A stretch of DNA of 64,000 nucleotides from Ichthyenterobacterium magnum (lineage in GTDB: Bacteria; Bacteroidota; Bacteroidia; Flavobacteriales; Flavobacteriaceae), in assembly GCF_003610635.1 (NCBI RefSeq), contig NZ_RAQJ01000007.1, positions 1 to 64,000 of the forward strand, given 5' to 3'. The notes below the pieces were generated by a model. It did not search any database and was not told where the DNA came from. It saw only the letters and a program-made list of their open reading frames with translations. The position numbers and the translations under genes were made by a program. Below are positions 35,073 to 43,911 of this stretch, piece after piece (within the stretch, counting starts at the first letter, position 1; each line of letters begins with the position of its first letter).

Positions 35073-36251
35073 ATGAGTCAAGATATAAGTAAGCGTTATG
35101 CACAAAGAGGAGTTTCTGCTTCAAAAGAAGATGTACACAACGCTATAAAAAACATTGATAAAGGGTTATTTCCTAAAGCATTTTGCAAAATAGTTCCAGA
35201 TTATTTAACTAACGATGATGCATATTGTATAATTATGCATGCAGATGGTGCAGGCACAAAATCGTCATTAGCCTATATGTATTGGAAAGAAACTGGAGAT
35301 ATTTCTGTATGGAAAGGTATTGCTCAAGATGCCTTAATTATGAATATTGACGATTTACTTTGTGTTGGAGCAACAGACAATATTATGCTGTCTTCTACAA
35401 TTGGTAGAAATAAAAATTTAATTCCTGGAGAAGTCATTTCTGCAATTATTAACGGAACGGAAGATTTAATTTCCGAATTAAAAAGTTTTGGAGTAACTAT
35501 TCATTCAACAGGTGGAGAAACTGCAGATGTAGGTGACTTGGTGAGAACCATAATTGTAGATTCAACTGTAACTGCTCGTATGAAACGAAGCAATGTTATT
35601 GATAATGCAAACATAGAAGCTGGTGATGTTATTGTTGGTTTAGAAAGTTTTGGTCAAGCAACATATGAGAAAGAGTACAATGGTGGTATGGGAAGTAATG
35701 GACTTACTTCTGCACGTCATGATGTATTTCATAAATACCTTGCTAATAAATACCCAGAGAGTTTTGATGCATCTGTGCCAGAAGATTTAGTGTATTCTGG
35801 TCAAACTAAATTAACAGATACTGTTGAAGATTCTCCAATTGACGCAGGTAAATTAGTATTATCGCCAACGCGTACGTATGCACCAATTATTAAATCAATT
35901 CTTTCAAAGTATAATAGCGATACTGTACATGGTATGGTGCATTGTTCTGGTGGAGCACAAACTAAGATTCTTCATTTTATAGATAATTTACATATTGTAA
36001 AAGATAACATGTTTGCAATTCCACCTTTATTCAAATTAATTCAAGAGCAATCTAAAACAGATTGGAAAGAGATGTATCAAGTTTTTAATTGTGGACATCG
36101 TATGGAATTATACGTAACTCCAGAAATAGCTGAAGATATTATTTCAATTTCTAAATCGTTTAATGTTGATGCAATAATTGTTGGTCACGTTGAAGCATCA
36201 GAGAAAAAGAAACTGACTATAAAAAGTGAATTTGGAGTTTTTGAATATTAA
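35073..36251 (+). CDS. purM: Phosphoribosylformylglycinamidine cyclo-ligase (AIR synthase), Bacteroidota form
   Basis: A 392-residue AIR-synthase-family enzyme for step five of purine synthesis. The start YAQRGVSASKEDVHNAI, the block IMHADGAGTKSSLAY, MNIDDLLCVGATD and HSTGGETADVGDLVRT fit PurM, and IVGHVEASEKKKL is near the end. The protein is longer than E. coli PurM (345) and belongs to the divergent Bacteroidota group, often called AIR-synthase-related; a purM role is likely but not proved. Confidence 0.85.
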   Translation: MSQDISKRYAQRGVSASKEDVHNAIKNIDKGLFPKAFCKIVPDYLTNDDAYCIIMHADGAGTKSSLAYMYWKETGDISVWKGIAQDALIMNIDDLLCVGATDNIMLSSTIGRNKNLIPGEVISAIINGTEDLISELKSFGVTIHSTGGETADVGDLVRTIIVDSTVTARMKRSNVIDNANIEAGDVIVGLESFGQATYEKEYNGGMGSNGLTSARHDVFHKYLANKYPESFDASVPEDLVYSGQTKLTDTVEDSPIDAGKLVLSPTRTYAPIIKSILSKYNSDTVHGMVHCSGGAQTKILHFIDNLHIVKDNMFAIPPLFKLIQEQSKTDWKEMYQVFNCGHRMELYVTPEIAEDIISISKSFNVDAIIVGHVEASEKKKLTIKSEFGVFEY

Positions 36252-36277
36252 AGGTTAAGTTATATTAGAAAGTGTAA

Positions 36278-36565
36278 TCATTTAAATTCTTTAAATACAA
36301 TTAAGAAGCTAATAGTGAGAACAATATCTATAATAAATATAACAGCAAATAACGTAAAGGTGTTAATGCCTAATTTTTTGTAAAAAGAGAATCTTTTCTT
36401 TTCATTAGTCTCTGTAACCAAATACCACACAAAAACTGCTAAAAACAATTTTGTTATGATGGCAGGAATTATTTCAGGATTAAAAAACCCTATAAGCGCA
36501 TTAATAACAAAAGACCAAATAACAAAAGGTCTATAAAATGCAAGTATAGTTAGGAGTTTTTGCAT
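36278..36565 (-). CDS. Small membrane protein of unknown function
   Basis: A 95-residue protein with three predicted transmembrane helices (about 8-26, 30-48, 68-90) separated by a short basic loop (TNEKKRFSFYKKLG). No motif is recognised. It lies between purM and prfA on the opposite strand. Composition and codon use are like neighbouring genes. Confidence 0.6.
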   Translation of the reverse strand: MQKLLTILAFYRPFVIWSFVINALIGFFNPEIIPAIITKLFLAVFVWYLVTETNEKKRFSFYKKLGINTFTLFAVIFIIDIVLTISFLIVFKEFK

Positions 36566-36653
36566 GATATAATCTAAACGTATTTTGCTTTTAATTATTT
36601 CTTAATTGTTAATATGATTGTATTTCTAGATATTAAAAACTCATAAATTATTG

Positions 36654-36661
36654 TATTTTTG
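36654..36661 (+). promoter_or_regulatory. -7 element for prfA
   Basis: TATTTTTG fits TAnnTTTG 19 nt before the prfA ATG at 36681. Confidence 0.5.
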
Positions 36662-36680
36662 ATGCAGAATTTTAGGATAG

Positions 36681-37757
36681 ATGTTAGAGAAATTACAGAT
36701 AATAAAGCAGCGTTTTGATGAGGTGAGTGATTTAATCATTCAGCCAGATATTATTACAGATCAAAAACGTTATGTTCAGCTTAATAAAGAATATAAAGAT
36801 TTACGCTTGTTAATGGACAAGCGAGAAGATTATATTGAGTTGACAAATAACTTAAAAGAAGCCGAAGAAATTATAGCTGATGGCAGTGACGCCGAAATGG
36901 TAGATATGGCCAAAATGCAATATGATGAAGCAAAAACAGGTATTCCTAAATTAGAAGAAGAAATAAAAGTACTCTTAATACCTAAAGATCCAGAAGATGC
37001 TAAAAATGCTGTTGTTGAGCTAAGAGCAGGAACTGGTGGAGATGAAGCTAGTATTTTTGCAGGAGATTTGTTTAGAATGTACACTAAATATTGTGAAAGC
37101 AAGGGCTGGAAAGTAGATACAGTAGATTATAGTGAAGGTACAAATGGAGGTTTTAAAGAAATTCAGTTTGAAGTTACCGGTGATGATGTTTATGGCACCT
37201 TAAAGTTTGAAGCTGGCGTACATCGTGTACAGCGTGTACCACAAACTGAAACACAAGGACGTGTGCATACAAGTGCGGCTACAGTAATGGTGTTTCCTGA
37301 AGCTGAAGAGTTTGATGTAGAGATTAACCCTAAAGATGTAAGAATAGATTTTTTCTGTTCATCTGGTCCAGGAGGACAATCTGTAAACACCACGTATTCT
37401 GCAGTACGTTTAACTCACGTGCCTACAGGTTTGGTAGCACAATGTCAAGACCAAAAATCGCAGCATAAAAACAAAGAAAAAGCTTTTAAAGTATTGCGTT
37501 CTCGTTTATACGAAATGGAATTAGCTAAAAAGAACGCTGCCGATGCCGAAAAAAGAGGATCAATGGTAAGCTCTGGAGACAGAAGTGCCAAAATTAGAAC
37601 CTATAATTATTCGCAAGGACGCGTAACTGATCATAGAATCGGGTTAACGCTTTATGATTTATCTAATATTGTAAATGGAGATATTCAAAAAATAATTGAC
37701 GAATTACAACTCGCTGAAAATACTGAAAAGTTAAAAGCAAGCGACGAACATATTTAA
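36681..37757 (+). CDS. prfA: Peptide chain release factor 1
   Basis: The 358-residue factor reads UAA and UAG and frees the finished peptide. The catalytic GGQ is in [20 protein letters not shown]; the preceding domain has [18 protein letters not shown], as in all class I factors. The C-terminal part [23 protein letters not shown] is also standard. It is followed 38 bp later by pyrF. Confidence 0.96.
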   Translation: MLEKLQIIKQRFDEVSDLIIQPDIITDQKRYVQLNKEYKDLRLLMDKREDYIELTNNLKEAEEIIADGSDAEMVDMAKMQYDEAKTGIPKLEEEIKVLLIPKDPEDAKNAVVELRAGTGGDEASIFAGDLFRMYTKYCESKGWKVDTVDYSEGTNGGFKEIQFEVTGDDVYGTLKFEAGVHRVQRVPQTETQGRVHTSAATVMVFPEAEEFDVEINPKDVRIDFFCSSGPGGQSVNTTYSAVRLTHVPTGLVAQCQDQKSQHKNKEKAFKVLRSRLYEMELAKKNAADAEKRGSMVSSGDRSAKIRTYNYSQGRVTDHRIGLTLYDLSNIVNGDIQKIIDELQLAENTEKLKASDEHI

Positions 37758-37795
37758 TATTAAGCCTCATTTTGAGGCTTTTTTTATAACAGCAA

Positions 37796-38608
37796 ATGAC
37801 AACACAACAACTTACTGAGCAAATTAAAAAAAAGAAATCTTTTCTGTGCATAGGATTAGATGTCGATTTAAACAAAATACCAAAGCATTTACTTAAAGAT
37901 GAAGACCCAATATTTGCATTTAATAAAGCTATTATTGACGCAACACATAATCTTTGCGTAGCCTACAAACCTAACACGGCTTTTTATGAAGCCTACGGAC
38001 TTAAAGGCTGGAAAGCACTTGAAAAAACGATAAGTTATTTAAATAAAAACCATCCAGAAATATTTACAATTGCTGATGCTAAACGTGGCGATATTGGCAA
38101 TACAAGCACCATGTATGCTAAAGCCTTTTTTGAAGATTTAGCTTTTGATAGTGTTACTGTTGCACCTTATATGGGAAAAGATTCGGTAGAACCTTTTTTG
38201 GCTTTTAAAAATAAGCATACTATTATGTTGGCTTTAACATCTAATCAAGGCGCTTTCGATTTTCAAACTAAAACAGTAGATGGTAAAGAGTTGTATAAGC
38301 AAGTTTTAGAAACGTCAAAATCTTGGGTTAACTCTAAAAACTTAATGTATGTTGTTGGCGCAACTAAAGCCGAATACTTTGCAGATATTAGACAGATTAT
38401 ACCAGATAGTTTTTTACTAGTTCCAGGTGTTGGTGCTCAAGGCGGAAACTTGCAAGATGTTTGTAAGTATGGAATGAGTAGTAATGTTGGATTGCTTATT
38501 AATTCTTCTCGCGGAATTATTTATGCTTCAAATGAAATTGATTTTGCACAAGCTGCTGCTTTAAAAGCTAGTGAGTTGCAAAAGCAGATGGAAGTGATTT
38601 TAGAATAA
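37796..38608 (+). CDS. pyrF: Orotidine 5'-phosphate decarboxylase, type 2
   Basis: The 270-residue enzyme converts OMP to UMP, the last step of pyrimidine synthesis. Family marks: [14 protein letters not shown], the catalytic block [14 protein letters not shown], and [15 protein letters not shown]. Length and the form of the DAKRGD motif fit the type 2 (PyrF, 270 residues) group. It is 9 bp upstream of the binding-protein gene. Confidence 0.95.
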   Translation: MTTQQLTEQIKKKKSFLCIGLDVDLNKIPKHLLKDEDPIFAFNKAIIDATHNLCVAYKPNTAFYEAYGLKGWKALEKTISYLNKNHPEIFTIADAKRGDIGNTSTMYAKAFFEDLAFDSVTVAPYMGKDSVEPFLAFKNKHTIMLALTSNQGAFDFQTKTVDGKELYKQVLETSKSWVNSKNLMYVVGATKAEYFADIRQIIPDSFLLVPGVGAQGGNLQDVCKYGMSSNVGLLINSSRGIIYASNEIDFAQAAALKASELQKQMEVILE

Positions 38609-38616
38609 ATTAATGG

Positions 38617-39393
38617 GTGAAATTTAGAGACCAACTCAATAGAACTATACACTTAAAAAGTGTACCAAAACGCATCGTATCTCTAGTGCCAAGTCAAACA
38701 GAGTTGTTATGCGACTTGGGTTTGGAGTCTTCAATTATTGGCGTTACAAAGTTTTGTGTGCATCCACATTATATAAAAACTAAGGTTGCTGTTGTTGGAG
38801 GAACCAAGCAAGTTAATTTTGATAAAATTAAAGCTTTAGACCCAGATATTATTCTTTGTAATAAGGAGGAAAACACATTAGAAATGATTATTAGATTAGA
38901 GCAAATAGCTCCAGTTCATATAAGTGATATTTATACTATTGATGATTGTTTGGAACTAATAAAAATGTATGGTGAGCTTTTTTTGAAAAAGATGGAAGCA
39001 GAAACAATAGCTGAAAAAATTCAGACAAAGCATTTAGAATTTAAGACATTTATAGAAAAGAAACCTATAAAGAAAGTGGTTTACTTTATCTGGAAAAACC
39101 CATGGATGGTTGCAGCAAGCCATACTTTTATTAATGAAATGCTTAGGCTTAATAAATTTGAAAACAGTTATAAAAATTTAGAACGTTATCCAGAAGTTCA
39201 GCTAGACGAAATTAAAAAAAATACAGATTTAGTACTCTTATCAAGTGAACCATATCCTTTTAAAGAAGAACATATAAGTGAATTAAAAACGCATTTAAAA
39301 ACACCTAAAATACAATTAGTTGATGGCGAAATGTTTTCGTGGTACGGATCCAGACTAACAAAAGCGTTTAACTATTTTAAAACACTACATTAA
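38617..39393 (+). CDS. Helical-backbone metal-receptor protein (BtuF/FepB-like)
   Basis: A 258-residue protein of the periplasmic-binding-protein-3 fold: KRIVSLVPSQTELLCDLGLE, IIGVTKFCVHP, KALDPDIILCNKEE and PWMVAASHTFINEML. Starts at GTG 38617 (an overlapping ATG at 38613 is out of frame). There is no signal peptide or lipobox, unlike most ferric-siderophore or cobalamin-binding proteins, so it may act in the cytoplasm or be a repurposed family member. No ABC partner is near. Confidence 0.8.
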   Translation: MKFRDQLNRTIHLKSVPKRIVSLVPSQTELLCDLGLESSIIGVTKFCVHPHYIKTKVAVVGGTKQVNFDKIKALDPDIILCNKEENTLEMIIRLEQIAPVHISDIYTIDDCLELIKMYGELFLKKMEAETIAEKIQTKHLEFKTFIEKKPIKKVVYFIWKNPWMVAASHTFINEMLRLNKFENSYKNLERYPEVQLDEIKKNTDLVLLSSEPYPFKEEHISELKTHLKTPKIQLVDGEMFSWYGSRLTKAFNYFKTLH

Positions 39394-39596
39394 TTATAGC
39401 TTACAGGAATCTGTTTGTTTTCTCTGTTTAAATACTTAAGTCTATTAAGTTTATTTAAAAGCTTGATCGCTTTGTATTCTGATATGTCACTTTGTGCATG
39501 ATCAGTTTGACGTAAGTTGTAGGCTTGTTCAATAAGTTGCTTATAACGCAGTTGTAATTTGAGTTGGTGCTTTTTTATTTCAGATAAATCTTTCAT
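39390..39596 (-). CDS. Small helical Lacal_2735-like protein
   Basis: A 68-residue product (ATG 39596; an earlier ATG at 39647 would add 17 residues) rich in Lys, Gln and Leu, with coiled-coil-like helices (LSEIKKHQLKLQLRYKQLIE and AIKLLNKLNRLKYL). The pattern of a Tyr-Lys-Leu helix, then Asp-Ser and a second helix resembles the flavobacterial Lacal_2735 family of unknown function. Its 3' end overlaps the converging binding-protein gene by 4 bp. A terminator-like hairpin sits in its upstream region. Confidence 0.55.
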   Translation of the reverse strand: MKDLSEIKKHQLKLQLRYKQLIEQAYNLRQTDHAQSDISEYKAIKLLNKLNRLKYLNRENKQIPVSYN

Positions 39597-39670
39597 TACT
39601 ACAACGGTTAGGACATTAAATATATTTAAAATATTGCTAAACAGCAACTTAAAAGCTCTTAATGTTAATA

Positions 39671-39765
39671 AAAAAATCGACTTAGATTTTTAAGCCGACT
39701 TTTTACTAACCTAAATAAGGAATAAAGATGTATTCCTATGCTAACTAACTATTGCAAAGGTGAAA
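39671..39765 (-). ncRNA. Candidate small RNA or leader with intrinsic terminator
   Basis: On the minus strand, a hairpin (GGAATA/TATTCC, 39719-39737) is followed by a 14-bp terminator stem (39671-39684 with 39691-39704, two G-U pairs) and TTTTTTT. No gene ends here, so the terminator belongs to a short transcript or to a leader of the small gene at 39390. The 5' end is a guess (CACCTTTG, a poor -7 match, near 39760). Confidence 0.4.
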
Positions 39766-39849
39766 CTTATTTAAATATTTAATGTTATGTTAATATTAGC
39801 GTTGTATTAAATGTTGTTCATTAATTTTAGAAGAATTAACACAACAGTT

Positions 39850-40350
39850 ATGAAAACAATACTACTATTTTTTACTTTAATTATGACTTCTAGTTTAAGT
39901 GCGCAAACCACACCTTGTAATTGTTGTACCGAGAAACATGCTGAATTTGATTTTTGGATTGGAGAATGGACAGTCACAAACCCTGATGGTACATTAGCAG
40001 GAACAAACAGTATTGAAAAAATTCAAGACAACTGTATTTTGAGAGAAAATTGGGCAAGTGCAAAAGGAAAATATACAGGAACAAGCAACAACTTTTATAA
40101 TTATAAAGACAAACAATGGGAGCAAGTCTGGATAGATAATCAAGGTGGCAGCTTACATTTAAAAGGAAATAGAGTAGGTAACCAAATGATTCTAAAAACG
40201 GACGAAGAAAAGAATAAAGATGGTCAGCCATTTTATCATCGAGTTACCTGGACCTTAAATGATGATGGTTCTGTTCGTCAATATTGGGAAACCATTACAA
40301 ATAATAAAGATATTATAGTGGCCTTTGATGGCTTGTATAAGAAAAAGTAG
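39850..40350 (+). CDS. Secreted DUF1579-like protein
   Basis: A 166-residue product from ATG 39850 (an upstream ATG at 39811 would spoil the signal peptide). Signal peptide MKTILLFFTLIMTSSLSAQ, then TTPCNCCTEKHAEFDFWIGEWTV (part), where FDFWIGEW is typical of DUF1579-related lipocalin-like domains. Function unknown. The stop codon is followed by a five-unit GTTAGAT repeat array. Confidence 0.7.
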   Translation: MKTILLFFTLIMTSSLSAQTTPCNCCTEKHAEFDFWIGEWTVTNPDGTLAGTNSIEKIQDNCILRENWASAKGKYTGTSNNFYNYKDKQWEQVWIDNQGGSLHLKGNRVGNQMILKTDEEKNKDGQPFYHRVTWTLNDDGSVRQYWETITNNKDIIVAFDGLYKKK

Positions 40351-40354
40351 TTTT

Positions 40355-40389
40355 GTTAGATGTTAGATGTTAGATGTTAGATGTTAGAT
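40355..40389 (+). repeat. Heptanucleotide tandem repeat (GTTAGAT)x5
   Basis: Five perfect units of GTTAGAT, starting 4 nt after the stop codon of the DUF1579-like gene. Read as TTAGATG it has a stop codon in each of the three frames. Confidence 0.95.
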
Positions 40390-40443
40390 GGTTATGGGAA
40401 AGACATTTTAATTGTGTTTTACTAATTTAGAATAATGTAGTTT

Positions 40444-40527
40444 TCACTAATCACTAATCACTAATCACTAATCACTAATCACTAATCACTAATCACTAAT
40501 CACTAATCACTAATCACTAATCACTAA
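40444..40527 (-). repeat. Heptanucleotide tandem repeat (TCACTAA)x12
   Basis: Twelve perfect units; on the minus strand the unit reads TTAGTGA. The first unit contains the TAG stop codon (40524-40526) of the DUF4197 gene. Perfect copies suggest recent expansion. Confidence 0.97.
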
Positions 40528-41231
40528 TCTTGAAGCGCAAATACTTTCTTTAGTAAATCTGTTGTTCTAGACCCAACTTTGTTACGTATTTCTTTTTCTT
40601 CAACGGCAATCATTTTATAGACACCTTTTAAAGCTTCTCCAGTAACATAATCTGTTAAATCTGGATTTACATTATTAGTAAAAGGTAATGCGTTGTATTT
40701 GTTAATTAAGTTCGCCCAAATTTGATCAGCACCAACTTTAGAAAACGAATTATTAATTACAGGTTGAAATTTGTTGTATAACGATGTTTGCGTTTTACTA
40801 GTTAAATAAGATGTTGCGGCATCATCTTGTCCTAATAGAATGTTTTTTGCATCTGCAAAAGTGATGTCTTTAACAGCATTAATAAATATAGGAGTAGCTT
40901 CTTTTACAGCATCTTCGGCTGCTCTGTTTAAAATTTTTAGACCATCGTCAGCAAGGCTACTTAGTCCAATGTCACGTAAGGCTTTATCTACTTTTTTTAG
41001 TTCTTCAGGAAGTAATATTTTAACCAATTCGTTTTTAAAGAATCCATCTTTTTGCGTTAGCTTACTAACTTGTTTGTCGATACCAAAGTCTAAAGCTTGA
41101 CGCAACCCTGAGGCAATATCAGCATTGCTTAAAACGCCTCCACCTTGTGGTAGCTGGTCTACAATACCTTGCAATTCTGCGCATGCAGTTAAATTAAAAA
41201 TAAGAATAAAAGCTAAAATTTTTTTCAACAT
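40524..41231 (-). CDS. DUF4197 lipoprotein
   Basis: A 235-residue lipoprotein (LIFNLTACAELQG; acylated Cys17). The mature protein is helical with blocks ADIASGLRQALDFGIDKQV, ILLPEELKKVDKALRDIGL, ITFADAKNILLGQDDAATSY and a C-terminal ALKGVYKMIAVEEKEIRN, as in DUF4197 proteins of Bacteroidota and Proteobacteria. The function is unknown. The stop codon is inside a twelve-unit tandem repeat that runs into the 3' region. Confidence 0.85.
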   Translation of the reverse strand: MLKKILAFILIFNLTACAELQGIVDQLPQGGGVLSNADIASGLRQALDFGIDKQVSKLTQKDGFFKNELVKILLPEELKKVDKALRDIGLSSLADDGLKILNRAAEDAVKEATPIFINAVKDITFADAKNILLGQDDAATSYLTSKTQTSLYNKFQPVINNSFSKVGADQIWANLINKYNALPFTNNVNPDLTDYVTGEALKGVYKMIAVEEKEIRNKVGSRTTDLLKKVFALQD

Positions 41232-41429
41232 GGTTTAGGGTTTTTTATATCTTTAACAAAGATAAGTTATACAGGTGTAAGTTATTCAATTAGTATTCCA
41301 AATTTTATAATTTGTTCTAAAAAATAAAAACTTTAATTTATTGAAAATGAAGCAATAATTAAAATAATTAGGATAAAATATTATTTTAGCATAATAGTTG
41401 TTATTTACGACTAGAATTACAATTTATTT

Positions 41430-42569
41430 ATGATTAATAGCACATATTTTAAACGGTCAATTTTTGTGTTTTTCATCTTGTTTTTTACAAGTTTCATGTC
41501 AGCGCAAATACGATTTTCTGAATATATTCAAAAATCAAAATCTGCACAAAGTGCTGAGAGCTCATTATTTTTTATTGATTTTTGGGCTACTTGGTGTGGA
41601 CCATGTGTATATGCTTCAGAGTATTTAGGAGTATTGCAAAAACAGTATCCAAATCGTTTTTATGTAGTATCACTTACAAAAGAGAACCCAGATAAAGTTA
41701 GACGTTTTATAAAAAAGCATCCTACAGATTTAGCCGTTGCAATTGATTATAAGGGTGAGACTTTTGCTGCTAATAATACTAGAACCTTACCTTATGGATT
41801 ATTGGTAAATGCTTATGGAGATGTTTTATGGAAAGGTAGTCCTACAGATTTTAAGCAAGGTGATTTAGAACGATTTCTTAGGCAAAATCAGAAAAGAAGA
41901 GATGTAGATATAGTGTTTAAAATTCAACGCATTAAAGAAGAGGTTGTAAAGGCAGATTATAAGCCAAAAGAGGATTTTGAAATTAAAGAATTAAAAAATC
42001 AAACTTTTGAAACGCTTATTGTTGAACCAAAGCAAGAGTTTGTTGAATATAGTGGTGATTTGCAAAGTATTTTAGCGTATCAATTAAAAGTGCTTAAAAG
42101 CCAAATTAATGTGCCGCCAGCTTTAAATAAAACATACCAAATTTTTGTAAGTAAAACTTCACCTTATTTTATTAATTCTAGTTTCGAAATTTTAGAGCAT
42201 CTAAAATTAGATTTATTTCATACTGAGATTAAAGGTGAAGTAATGGTTTTAGATATTGAACAACCTCAGTTTTGGGATACAGAACAAATAGATTGGGGAA
42301 AGGATACTGCTAATTACTTAATTGATGATTCGCAAATACAAGCTGATAATGTATCGTTTAAAGATGTGATGTATCAATTAGCATTAGTTTTAGATATGCC
42401 AGTGGTAACAACTAATAATAAGCTAGATGTTAATAAGAAACATGATTGGCAAATACACCATAAGTTTTATGCTTTAATGCAAACAGATTTGCTAGACAAT
42501 TATGGTATAAATGCTGAAAAGAAATTATCTAAATATAGAATGTATAGGTTAGAAAAAAAGGCTCCATAA
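41430..42569 (+). CDS. Secreted thioredoxin-fold protein with extra C-terminal domain
   Basis: A 379-residue product with an export signal (SIFVFFILFFTSFMSAQ) and a TlpA-like thioredoxin domain (DFWATWCGPCVYASE; cis-Pro in TLPYGLLVN). After residue 160 there is a 200-residue region with no recognised motif, including LQSILAYQLKVLKSQINVP and a WQIHHKFYALMQT end. Proteins with a TlpA domain fused to an extra domain occur in Bacteroidota. Role: probably periplasmic thiol chemistry. The stop codon overlaps a terminator hairpin. Confidence 0.8.
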   Translation: MINSTYFKRSIFVFFILFFTSFMSAQIRFSEYIQKSKSAQSAESSLFFIDFWATWCGPCVYASEYLGVLQKQYPNRFYVVSLTKENPDKVRRFIKKHPTDLAVAIDYKGETFAANNTRTLPYGLLVNAYGDVLWKGSPTDFKQGDLERFLRQNQKRRDVDIVFKIQRIKEEVVKADYKPKEDFEIKELKNQTFETLIVEPKQEFVEYSGDLQSILAYQLKVLKSQINVPPALNKTYQIFVSKTSPYFINSSFEILEHLKLDLFHTEIKGEVMVLDIEQPQFWDTEQIDWGKDTANYLIDDSQIQADNVSFKDVMYQLALVLDMPVVTTNNKLDVNKKHDWQIHHKFYALMQTDLLDNYGINAEKKLSKYRMYRLEKKAP

Positions 42570-42581
42570 TTGGAGCCTTTT
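42557..42581 (+). terminator. Terminator overlapping a stop codon
   Basis: AAAGGCTCCA (42557-42566) pairs with TGGAGCCTTT (42571-42580); the loop holds the TAA stop of the thioredoxin-fold gene. Confidence 0.75.
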
Positions 42582-42605
42582 AATATTGAATAATACAACC
42601 TTTTC

Positions 42606-43706
42606 TTAGTTGTTTAAAATTCTAAATTCAGTACGTCTATTTTTTTTGTGTTGAGATTCAGCACAATCTACACCATTAGAGCAACGGTTTGTTAATCTAG
42701 ATTCCCCATATCCTTTTGCAGATAATCTACTTCTAGAGATGCCTTTTCCAACCAAATAGTTTACAACAGAATTAGCACGTTGTTGAGATAAAGACATGTT
42801 GTAATCATCATTACCTCTAGAATCTGTATGAGATAAAATTTCGATGCTTACTGGCTTATCCTTTAAAATCGGTAATAAAGTTTCATCTATAACCCGTTTA
42901 GAAGCTGGAGTTAAACGAGCACTAGCTAGTTCGTAAAAAATTGGAATTACAGTTGGGTCTAAAAGAGCACATTCAACTTCTTCCCATGTAGTAATACCAC
43001 CTTTCTTATCTAAAACAGTTCTGGTAACAGTTTCATTTCTGGCAGGTATAGTAGTACTTCTAGTTGTAGCTGGTGTGTCAACAACTTGGCGTGTAATAGT
43101 TTTGTACTCAGCAGGGATTTCAATTTTATCCATACGAGCAGGAGTTTTAATCACACGTTTTTTGTATGTTGACATTCTTTCAGGTACAGGATTGCTAGTT
43201 GTGCTAGCATCTGTAGCTAAAGTTGTAAATTGTACATCTCTAAAAGAAGCTGGATATTCAACAAAACATGCAGCAACACAATCGTCTTTATTTACTGATG
43301 GACAATCTTCAAGAATTTTGTACTCCCATCCAGAAGTAGCTGGATACGTTTCAAAAGTTCTAGAATCTCTTCCAAAAGTTGCAGGTACAATATTTAAATC
43401 AGTTCGACCTTCTTTACTTAAATAAGATACATCTACAGTTTCATATGTAGCTGGAGTATACGTGTATCTTTCTGTAGCTTCTTTTACCAATACTGTTTCT
43501 TCAACTGTTTTGTAAGTTGCAGGAACAATTTCTAAAGTTGTGTAGGCTGGATAAACTTGTAAAGTTTCAGTTACTTCCTTAAAAGTGTCTTTTGTAATAC
43601 ATTTTACATAGCATTTTCCAGGTTCCGGATTAGTTGGTAAGCCTTGAGCTTGTGCGAAACCTATGCCAGAAATAAGACATAAGCTTAAAAATAATTTTTG
43701 TTTCAT
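42606..43706 (-). CDS. OmpA-family protein with repeated Pro-Ala-Thr/Glu segments
   Basis: A 366-residue outer membrane protein with signal peptide (ending FAQAQG). The C-terminal OmpA domain binds peptidoglycan: IEILSHTDSRGNDDYNMSLS and GKGISRSRLSAKGYGES are visible. The N-terminal 240 residues repeat a pattern of a short strand, PAT or PA(S/E/R), then a Tyr or Phe, about every 15-25 residues (VPATYKTVEE, TPATYETVD, VPATFGRDSR, IPAEYKTITR). There are four Cys near residues 30, 120 and 130-140. This is a Bacteroidota-specific arrangement and I do not recognise the repeat domain. Confidence 0.8.
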   Translation of the reverse strand: MKQKLFLSLCLISGIGFAQAQGLPTNPEPGKCYVKCITKDTFKEVTETLQVYPAYTTLEIVPATYKTVEETVLVKEATERYTYTPATYETVDVSYLSKEGRTDLNIVPATFGRDSRTFETYPATSGWEYKILEDCPSVNKDDCVAACFVEYPASFRDVQFTTLATDASTTSNPVPERMSTYKKRVIKTPARMDKIEIPAEYKTITRQVVDTPATTRSTTIPARNETVTRTVLDKKGGITTWEEVECALLDPTVIPIFYELASARLTPASKRVIDETLLPILKDKPVSIEILSHTDSRGNDDYNMSLSQQRANSVVNYLVGKGISRSRLSAKGYGESRLTNRCSNGVDCAESQHKKNRRTEFRILNN

Positions 43707-43877
43707 AATAAAAATAGTTAATGGTTATAGTTGTATAACTGTGATAAGTATTTACCACCATGATTTTGACACAGAATAAAATGATAAGTCACTTTTTTTA
43801 CTTTTTGAACAGAAACAAGAGCATGATACATATCTTAAACTATTCTGAAAATTCTATCTATAATTTTGAAAATTCCG

Positions 43878-43885
43878 TAAATTTG
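43878..43885 (+). promoter_or_regulatory. -7 element for the acyl-CoA mutase gene
   Basis: TAAATTTG fits TAnnTTTG, 27 nt upstream of the ATG at 43912. Confidence 0.45.
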
Positions 43886-43911
43886 TAGCTCTAAAATCAA
43901 GTTTTTTAAGA

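Noticed and set aside
40444-40527. CRISPR-like direct repeats
   Set aside because: The 7-bp units are contiguous with no spacers and no cas genes are near; it is a simple tandem repeat.
43707-43911. Cobalamin riboswitch before the B12-dependent mutase
   Set aside because: No B12-box-like or multi-stem structure could be recognised; the region is simple AT-rich promoter DNA.
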